5,653 bases of DNA from an uncultured Gemmatimonadota bacterium (lineage in GTDB: Bacteria > Gemmatimonadota > Gemmatimonadetes > Gemmatimonadales > GWC2-71-9). The DNA lies in contig CAMLHP010000134.1 in the NCBI GenBank assembly GCA_946479805.1, forward strand, positions 1-5,653, written 5' to 3'. The notes beneath the pieces were generated by a model. That model searched no databases and was not told where the DNA came from. It worked only from the letters and a program-made list of their open reading frames with translations. The position numbers were made by a program, and so were the translations under genes. The first letter of the stretch is position 1. Every line of letters starts with the position of its first letter. Of the stretch, positions 1 through 4,496 are shown piece by piece.

Positions 1-233
1 CGCATGGTGCGGAAGGGTCCGTTGGCCTTCATCACGTCGAGCACCTTCTGCAGGTGCGACGGGTTGTGCGCCACTTCCCGGAGGACGCCATCCTTCTTGA
101 TGCTGGCTGTCTCGGTTCCCGCGCTGATGAGCGAGTACCGGGGCTGTACCAGCACGTGATGCGATGACGGCACCGGATCCGGCACCTCGTCCACCACGAT
201 GTCCTTGAAGCCCTTCCGCAGCACCTGTCGCAT
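1..233 (-). CDS. Bi-domain oxidoreductase (MDR/zinc-alcohol-dehydrogenase-like + expected Gfo/Idh/MocA), N-terminal part only
   Basis: This is a partial gene: only the first 77 codons lie in the window, and it continues past base 1. The protein starts MRQVLRKGFKDIVVDEVPDP, followed by the SLISAGTE motif (about residues 34-41) and then KVLDVMKANGPFRTM near the visible end. These blocks match the N-terminus of the two-domain oxidoreductases common in polysaccharide loci, in which a medium-chain (zinc alcohol dehydrogenase-like) domain is fused to a Gfo/Idh/MocA NAD(P)-dependent sugar dehydrogenase domain, about 700 residues in total. The second domain is inferred from the family, not seen. The likely role is redox modification of a sugar or nucleotide sugar, with no substrate assignable. 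The start is well fixed: the previous gene's stop TAA (248-246) is in the same frame four codons upstream, no other start codon lies between, and AGGGA (242-238) is a good ribosome binding site. It is probably co-transcribed with the glycosyltransferase 12 bp upstream. Confidence 0.82.
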   Translation of the reverse strand, partial: MRQVLRKGFKDIVVDEVPDPVPSSHHVLVQPRYSLISAGTETASIKKDGVLREVAHNPSHLQKVLDVMKANGPFRTM

Positions 234-237
234 GAAT

Positions 238-242
238 TCCCT
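238..242 (-). promoter_or_regulatory. Shine-Dalgarno site of the bi-domain oxidoreductase
   Basis: AGGGA on the minus strand lies 4 bases before the ATG at 233-231, inside the 12-bp gap after the upstream glycosyltransferase. It supports separate initiation of the oxidoreductase rather than readthrough. Confidence 0.6.
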
Positions 243-245
243 GGC

Positions 246-1364
246 TTATGAGCGGCGATTCCAGACGTCCCAGCGCCCGGTCAGCCCGTTGACAGTGGCC
301 ATCACGATGGCCGCCTGCATGAGAATGAACCACCGAGCCGCGCCCCGGAGGCGGGGCCACTGCCCCAGCGCCGCGGCGATGAAGGCGCCACCCGCGATAA
401 CCGCCACGACCCAGAGCAGGAGCCGGGCGCCCCCAGCCTGCAGCCCCCACCCGGCGAATCCGACCGCGGCCAGCAGCACCAGCCACGGTGTAAGCAGCCG
501 CAGCAGCTTGTGGCACACAAACTGGAGCCAGACCGGATTGCGAACCGGCAGCAGCAGCTGCGGCATCCAGGCCAGCAGCTGGAAGTTGCCGGTCAGGGTT
601 CTCACCTTGCGGGCGTACTCGCCGGTGGCGCTGGTGCGGCGCCGGTCGAACGCCTTCGCCTCCGAGCAGTAACCCACCCGGTGACCCGCCAGCGCCAGCC
701 GCATGGGGGTGTAGAGGTCATCGAGTATCAGGCCGTCCGGCAGCGGCCGCCACAGTTCCGCCCTCATGGCCCAGACCGACCCGCTCACCCCGATGGCCGA
801 ATGCACCGCCGCCTCGTCTGCCCTCAGCCGGCGCTCCATCCGCCAGTAATGCTCGACCCACGAGCGCCTCGTTCCCTCAGGCAGCTCCAGCTGACCCGAG
901 ACCGCGTCGTAGGGCCCGCCGCCGAGTGCGCCGAGCAGGTGCGGAATCGTGTCGTGATCGAAACGCTGGTGGGTGTCGGTGAACACCAGCACGATCCCGC
1001 TGGCCGCGCGCACCCCGGCATTTAGCGCTGCCGCCTTGCCGCCGGCCGGATCAGCCGGCACCACGAGGGCTGAATCGCCCAGCGCCTTCGCAACCTGCGC
1101 GACCGCGTCCGCTGATGCGCTATCCACCGCGACCACCGTCTCGAAGCCGTTGTCGGCCGGTCCCACTTCGCGCAGGTTGGCCACCCGCATGGTGATCGCC
1201 TCGGCGACGTCCCTGGTGGCGACGATCACGCTGACCGGTGGCCAGTCGCCCGCCATGCGATTGCCCGGCCGGCGTCGGCCCAGGGCCGCCAGCCGCATGA
1301 GCAGCGGATAGCCGCACCAGACGAACAACAGCACCGCCAGCGCGGCCAGGCCCAGTTCCAGCAT
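246..1364 (-). CDS. Membrane-anchored family 2 glycosyltransferase (exopolysaccharide type)
   Basis: This 372-residue GT-A fold glycosyltransferase probably adds a sugar from a nucleotide-sugar donor to a growing polysaccharide at the inner face of the cytoplasmic membrane. One N-terminal membrane helix (about residues 4-28) precedes the catalytic domain (about 42-265), and three hydrophobic segments follow (about 288-308, 314-335, 345-360). Visible motifs are PPVSVIVATRD (42-52), nucleotide-binding D81, GGKAAALNAG (108-117), the metal-site motif FTDTHQRF (D130 and H132), the GVSGSVWAMR acceptor-side block (192-201), ILDDLYTPMRLALAGHRV (213-230) with the catalytic acid in the DD pair, and ARKVRTLTGNFQLL (251-264). 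The last two blocks are typical of a processive-like GT2 group in exopolysaccharide loci. DTH replaces the more usual D-A-R/D-x-D arrangement. The ATG at 1364 has no clear Shine-Dalgarno sequence, but no alternative in-frame start was found just upstream. It is the first gene of the leftward unit. Acceptor and donor are unknown. Confidence 0.9.
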   Translation of the reverse strand: MLELGLAALAVLLFVWCGYPLLMRLAALGRRRPGNRMAGDWPPVSVIVATRDVAEAITMRVANLREVGPADNGFETVVAVDSASADAVAQVAKALGDSALVVPADPAGGKAAALNAGVRAASGIVLVFTDTHQRFDHDTIPHLLGALGGGPYDAVSGQLELPEGTRRSWVEHYWRMERRLRADEAAVHSAIGVSGSVWAMRAELWRPLPDGLILDDLYTPMRLALAGHRVGYCSEAKAFDRRRTSATGEYARKVRTLTGNFQLLAWMPQLLLPVRNPVWLQFVCHKLLRLLTPWLVLLAAVGFAGWGLQAGGARLLLWVVAVIAGGAFIAAALGQWPRLRGAARWFILMQAAIVMATVNGLTGRWDVWNRRS

Positions 1365-1496
1365 CAGGTAAGCGGCTCTGTCATCAGGTCGAAAGGTAAT
1401 CGTGGCTCGGCCTTGAACGAGGCCGCGACTGGTTGCAACTTGCAGGCCGATCAGGCCGGATGCCCGCCCTCAAGTGGGCCTCGTCAAGGAGGTTGC
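1365..1496. promoter_or_regulatory. Divergent intergenic region, expected to carry promoters for both transcription units
   Basis: This 132-bp spacer separates the leftward and rightward genes, so at least one promoter in each direction is expected here if the flanking genes start their units. I see no convincing -35/-10 pair: a TTGAAC at 1413-1418 lacks a good -10 partner at 17 bp. An 8-bp perfect palindrome GTTGCAAC (1432-1439) and a spaced direct repeat AGGCCG-atc-AGGCCG (1444-1458) are the only obvious small-scale structures. The promoter assignment rests on gene orientation alone. Confidence 0.45.
1486..1492 (+). promoter_or_regulatory. Strong Shine-Dalgarno site that decides the start of the first rightward glycosyltransferase
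   Basis: AAGGAGG, a full match to the anti-Shine-Dalgarno sequence, lies 4 bases before GTG at 1497. The frame is open further upstream to a TTG at 1413, but that start has no such site and would add 28 residues before the first beta strand of the GT-A fold. GAGG of this site could pair with CCTC at 1479-1482 across a 6-base loop, a weak stem that might reduce initiation. Confidence 0.75.
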
Positions 1497-2462
1497 GTGG
1501 CATCGGTGTCGGTGGTCATCCCCAGCTTCAATGCCCGCCGGTGGCTGGCTGAGGCCATAAGGTCGGTCCAGCTGCAGACGCTCGCGGCCGCCGAGATCAT
1601 CGTGGTGGACGACGGCTCCAGCGACGGGTCCGCCGAGCTGGCGGCCCGGTACGGAGCCACCGAGGTGATTGCCGACGGAGTCAATCGCGGCCCATCGAGC
1701 ACCCGAAACCGGGGCATCAAGGCAGCAACCGCCGAGCTGGTTGCCTTTCTCGATGCCGATGATCGCTGGCTCCCGGACCACCTCGAGCGTAGCGTTGGCT
1801 GCCTGATTCAGCACCCCGATGCAGACGTGGCGTTCAGCGGGTTTCGGCTGTTCGGCGAGACCGAGCTGGAATGTCCTCCAGAGCTGGGGCCGGGACGGGC
1901 CCTGGACCTCAGCCTGGAGCTGCTCAACCACAATCACGTGCTGCAAAGCTCGGCCGTGGCCCGCCGGGCCGCGCTCCTCGCGTCGGGCGGCTACGACGAG
2001 GCCCGCCGCTATGCCGAGGATTTCGAGTTCTGGCTCCGGCTGTCAATGACCTCGAAGTTCATTTCCACCGGTGCCATTACAGTGGAGTACCGCACCCATC
2101 CTGGCCAGACCACCGCCCGACCGGCGCGGATGTACCAGGGTGCCTGGGAAGCCCGCGCAGAACACGCGGCCCGCCTGCTCCGGCGAGACCCGGCCGGACA
2201 GGCTCAACTGAACGAATTGCTGCGGCGCCGCTGGGAATCAGACCTCGAGACAGCCTGGCGCGAGCGCGACGACAGCATCCTCCACGGCACCCTCGCCCTG
2301 AACCGGTTCGTGCCCGATTCCGGGCCAATCGCGGCCCGCTGGCGGAGACGGATCCGGCTGCAGCGCCCCGCGTGGCGTGCGCTGGCATGGCTATACGACC
2401 GGATGCCTGCCGTGCAGCGATGGGCCCGCCGGTCACGTGGGGCTTCGGGCCGCAGTACCTGA
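1497..2462 (+). CDS. Family 2 glycosyltransferase (soluble GT-A type)
   Basis: The protein is 321 residues from the GTG start, which is chosen because AAGGAGG lies just upstream and because the fold begins immediately with ASVSVVIPSFN. Family 2 motifs follow in order: first beta strand VSVVIPSFN (4-12), VVDDGSSDGS (36-45) for nucleotide binding, NRGPSSTRNRGI (63-74), the metal-binding DAD in AFLDADDRW (86-88), and AEDFEFWLRL (from 173), with E174/D175 as the likely catalytic-base region. The C-terminal third (after about 225) is rich in Arg and Trp, with no clear transmembrane helix. It may lie on the membrane surface through a basic amphipathic segment (WRALAWLYDRM region). The likely role is transfer of one sugar to a lipid-linked polysaccharide intermediate in the cytoplasm; donor and linkage cannot be predicted. 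It is the first gene of the rightward unit and is separated from the next glycosyltransferase by a 148-bp spacer. Confidence 0.9.
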   Translation: MASVSVVIPSFNARRWLAEAIRSVQLQTLAAAEIIVVDDGSSDGSAELAARYGATEVIADGVNRGPSSTRNRGIKAATAELVAFLDADDRWLPDHLERSVGCLIQHPDADVAFSGFRLFGETELECPPELGPGRALDLSLELLNHNHVLQSSAVARRAALLASGGYDEARRYAEDFEFWLRLSMTSKFISTGAITVEYRTHPGQTTARPARMYQGAWEARAEHAARLLRRDPAGQAQLNELLRRRWESDLETAWRERDDSILHGTLALNRFVPDSGPIAARWRRRIRLQRPAWRALAWLYDRMPAVQRWARRSRGASGRST

Positions 2463-2493
2463 ACGGGGCTTTTTGACTACACCCGCCGCGCCA

Positions 2494-2512
2494 TCGCAAC
2501 ATCCTGTTGCGA
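2494..2512. repeat. Perfect 8-bp inverted repeat (hairpin, 3-base loop)
   Basis: Arms TCGCAACA (2494-2501) and TGTTGCGA (2505-2512) are exact reverse complements around the loop TCC. No T tract follows directly (the nearest TTTT is about 11 bases on), so it does not look like a standard intrinsic terminator. It lies 31 bp after the stop of the preceding gene. It could be an RNA-stabilising or processing hairpin, an operator or an inefficient terminator. Confidence 0.65.
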
Positions 2513-2545
2513 CACCTCGACGTTTTGGGTTCCTTCCATAGCCGA

Positions 2546-2568
2546 CCGCTGCACGCCTGACACAGCGG
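2546..2568. repeat. 6-bp inverted repeat with 11-base loop
   Basis: Arms CCGCTG (2546-2551) and CAGCGG (2563-2568) are exact reverse complements. It is a weaker structure than the hairpin at 2494-2512 and could arise by chance at this GC content, but it sits in the same unusually long spacer. Confidence 0.35.
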
Positions 2569-2610
2569 GCGACCCCGGGCGCACGGAACTTGCACTTTCC
2601 GAAGTCAACG

Positions 2611-3561
2611 ATGAGGCCCATGATCCAGCTGGAAATCCTGATCGCGACGTACAATCGCGACTGGCTCTTGGGCCGCACCCTTGCCAGTATCTCGGCCGCG
2701 CGCCGCCCAGCCGGTCTCGGGCTGAGCGTGCTGGTGGTGGACAACAACTCCACCGACCGGACCCGGGACACTGTTGAGCAGTTCGCCGCCAGCGCGCCCT
2801 TCCCGGTTCGCTACCTGTTCGAGCCGAACCAGGGCAAGTCATACGCGCTCAACACCGGCGTGGCCGCCTCCAGCGCCGACCTGCTGGGGATGATCGACGA
2901 CGACGAGGAGCTTGCGCCCGACTGGCTGGAAGTGGTCGAGCGAGCGTTCAGTGCTGATCCGGGCCTGGAGTTCATCGGTGGTCCCACCCGGGGCAGGTGG
3001 GAGCGGGATCTTCCCGATTGGCTGCCAGACGTCTCTCCCGCCATCCTCGGCATCCTGAATCCGGGCGACGAACCAGCAGCTTATTCCCGCGACTTTCCCG
3101 CGGTCTTGCCCGGCGGCAACTCGGTGATCCGGCGAGATGCGATCAATCGCACCAGGGGATACCACACCGGGCTCCGCCGGGCCCAGGATGTGGACATGTA
3201 CCTGCAGCTGCTCGACGTCGGTGCCCGGGGCGAGTACCGGCCGGACCTGGTCATTCTGCACTATATCCCGGCCGAGCGGCTCACCCGCGGCTATTTTCGG
3301 CGGTGGGCCTTCTCCCATGGCCGATCCCAGGGCGTTCTCGCCAGCCGTCACCTGGGTCACGTACCGCACCTGGCCGGGATCCCCCGGTTCCGGGTACGGA
3401 TCGCGCTTGCAAGCCTCAGGCGGTACCTGCTGGGCCCCTTCCGCCAGAATGGCGATGCGACCCCGGCAGCTGCAGCGTTCTCCGAGGAGTTGCGGCTGCG
3501 GGAGTTCGCCGGTCTGGTCGTGGGATGCTGGCATGATCGTCGCAAAGCTGGCCCCGAATGA
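2611..3561 (+). CDS. Family 2 glycosyltransferase (soluble GT-A type, DDD metal motif)
   Basis: The product is 316 residues from the ATG at 2611. The frame is open back to a TTG at 2590, and a second ATG lies at 2620 (MIQLEILIATYN). I prefer 2611 because GAAG at 2601-2604 is 6 bases upstream, but the site is weak and 2620 is possible. Motifs: ILIATYN (9-15), LVVDNNSTDRT (41-51), EPNQGKSYALNTG (71-83), the metal-binding MIDDDEE with D96-D98, LPGGNSVIRRD (166-176), and AQDVDMYLQL (from 191), the position of the catalytic acidic pair. A basic block, RLTRGYFRRWAFSHGRSQG, follows and recurs in this GT2 subgroup. There is no clear transmembrane helix. It should transfer a sugar onto the lipid-linked glycan in the cytoplasm, with donor unknown. 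The exporter genes follow after 29 bp, which suggests co-transcription. Confidence 0.88.
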   Translation: MRPMIQLEILIATYNRDWLLGRTLASISAARRPAGLGLSVLVVDNNSTDRTRDTVEQFAASAPFPVRYLFEPNQGKSYALNTGVAASSADLLGMIDDDEELAPDWLEVVERAFSADPGLEFIGGPTRGRWERDLPDWLPDVSPAILGILNPGDEPAAYSRDFPAVLPGGNSVIRRDAINRTRGYHTGLRRAQDVDMYLQLLDVGARGEYRPDLVILHYIPAERLTRGYFRRWAFSHGRSQGVLASRHLGHVPHLAGIPRFRVRIALASLRRYLLGPFRQNGDATPAAAAFSEELRLREFAGLVVGCWHDRRKAGPE

Positions 3562-3577
3562 GCTTTTGCATCATTTC

Positions 3578-3583
3578 AGGGAG
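3578..3583 (+). promoter_or_regulatory. Shine-Dalgarno site of wzm
   Basis: AGGGAG lies 7 bases before the ATG at 3591, which is ideal spacing. An ATG directly followed by TAA (3585-3590) sits between the site and the real start. It is only one base from the Shine-Dalgarno sequence, so it is unlikely to be used. Confidence 0.65.
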
Positions 3584-3590
3584 CATGTAA

Positions 3591-4496
3591 ATGGAGTCGT
3601 CGTTGACCAGCCCCGTCCTGCCGGCGCCCGCCAGGGCGCCCGGATTCCTGCGCAGTTTTGGCGAGGCCGTGCGCGATGTGCGGCAGCACCGTGAGCTGAT
3701 GTTCGAGTTTGCCCGCCGCGACATCAGGATCCGTTACAAGCAGGCGGTGATGGGCTTTGGCTGGGCCATCTTCATGCCGATCCTCATCGTCCTTTCGGGC
3801 GTGATGATCCGCTACGCCATGGGCCAGGCAGCTGGCACCGGAATCGGGCAGACCGACATCGCGGGCATAGCCCTGAAGGGCGTCGCATGGTCGTTCTTCG
3901 CCGGGGCCATCACTTTCGGCACCCAGGTGCTGACCGCCAACCACAACCTCATTTCCAAGGTCTTCTTCCCGCGTGAAGTGCTGCCGGTCGCAGCGGTGCT
4001 GGCCCAGACCTTCGACACCGGCATCGGGCTCGTGGCTCTGGCTCTCTTCATGCCCTTCCTCGGCGTCGGGCTCCATTCCACGCTGGTCTGGCTGCCGCTG
4101 CTGCTGGCCCTGCTGTGGGTACTGACCGCCGGCGTGGTGATCTTCCTGAGCTGCGCCAACCTCTTCTTCCGCGACGTGAAATACATCGTGCAGGTGGTGC
4201 TTACCTTCGGCATCCTGTTCACCCCGGTGTTCTACGAACCGGCGATGATGGGAGCCAGGGGCAGCATCATCATGTGGCTCAATCCGCTCACGCCAATCCT
4301 CGAGGGCCTCCGGCTCACGGTGGTGGAAGGACACAACCTGCTCCAGCCGCTCACGACGGTCTCCAAGGACGGCGCCATCGTGGACGTATGGCGGCCAGTC
4401 GCGCTGCTCTACGCGGCGGCGTGGGCCATTCCCGGTCTCCTGATATCCACCGTGATCTTCCATCGCTCGCAGTCGGCGTTCGCGGAAAATGTCTGA
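3591..4496 (+). CDS. wzm: Polysaccharide ABC transporter permease (Wzm/TagG type)
   Basis: This 301-residue inner-membrane subunit of an ABC-2 family exporter moves undecaprenyl-linked polysaccharide (O-antigen or capsule type) to the periplasm as a dimer with the ATPase encoded next. The cytoplasmic N-terminus (1-52) starts with a Pro/Ala-rich stretch and holds the family block FARRDIRIRYKQAVMGFGWA (40-59). About six hydrophobic segments follow (roughly 53-75, 93-113, 130-157, 165-187, 198-217, 268-290). Other hallmarks are NLISKVFFPREVLPVAAVL (119-137), NLFFRDVKYIVQVVLTFG (190-207), TPVFY (211-215) and NPLTPILEGLR (231-241). The loop between the last two membrane segments (about 242-268, including LLQPLTTVSKDGAIVDVW) seems longer than in short Wzm proteins. 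The start is supported by AGGGAG 7 bases upstream. The end overlaps the wzt start by 8 bp, which suggests translational coupling. Confidence 0.93.
   Translation: MESSLTSPVLPAPARAPGFLRSFGEAVRDVRQHRELMFEFARRDIRIRYKQAVMGFGWAIFMPILIVLSGVMIRYAMGQAAGTGIGQTDIAGIALKGVAWSFFAGAITFGTQVLTANHNLISKVFFPREVLPVAAVLAQTFDTGIGLVALALFMPFLGVGLHSTLVWLPLLLALLWVLTAGVVIFLSCANLFFRDVKYIVQVVLTFGILFTPVFYEPAMMGARGSIIMWLNPLTPILEGLRLTVVEGHNLLQPLTTVSKDGAIVDVWRPVALLYAAAWAIPGLLISTVIFHRSQSAFAENV

Larger units (their letters stand above)
2463..2610. other. Gene-free spacer with inverted repeats inside the rightward unit
   Basis: This 148-bp stretch between two glycosyltransferase genes has no ATG-started forward reading frame of note. 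It is much longer than the next two junctions, which are 29 bp and an 8-bp overlap. It holds two inverted repeats (2494-2512 and 2546-2568), a CCCGGG palindrome (2574-2579) and a T5 run (2470-2474) that is not preceded by a hairpin. It may hold an internal promoter or leader for the downstream genes, but nothing in it is diagnostic. Confidence 0.4.

Noticed and set aside
172..181. CCGGATCCGG palindrome
   Set aside because: It lies within the coding region of the oxidoreductase and is explained by codons. No partner sites were seen.
199..1311. Overlapping plus-strand open frames opposite the leftward glycosyltransferase
   Set aside because: They are low-complexity Ser/Arg/Pro/Ala-rich translations opposite a gene with complete GT2 motifs. 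They are treated as shadows.
2423..2474. Possible intrinsic terminator at the end of the first rightward glycosyltransferase
   Set aside because: GGCCCG (2423-2428) can pair with CGGGCC (2446-2451), but the loop is 17 bases and the T5 run (2470-2474) lies 18 bases beyond the stem, so the geometry is wrong.
2077..2842. Minus-strand frames reaching across the spacer between the two rightward glycosyltransferases
   Set aside because: They are Arg/Gly/Ser-rich with no motif, mostly antisense to the flanking coding regions, and have no convincing ribosome binding site.
3585..3590. ATG-TAA minimal start-stop frame before wzm
   Set aside because: It is one base from the Shine-Dalgarno sequence, too close for initiation, and probably chance.
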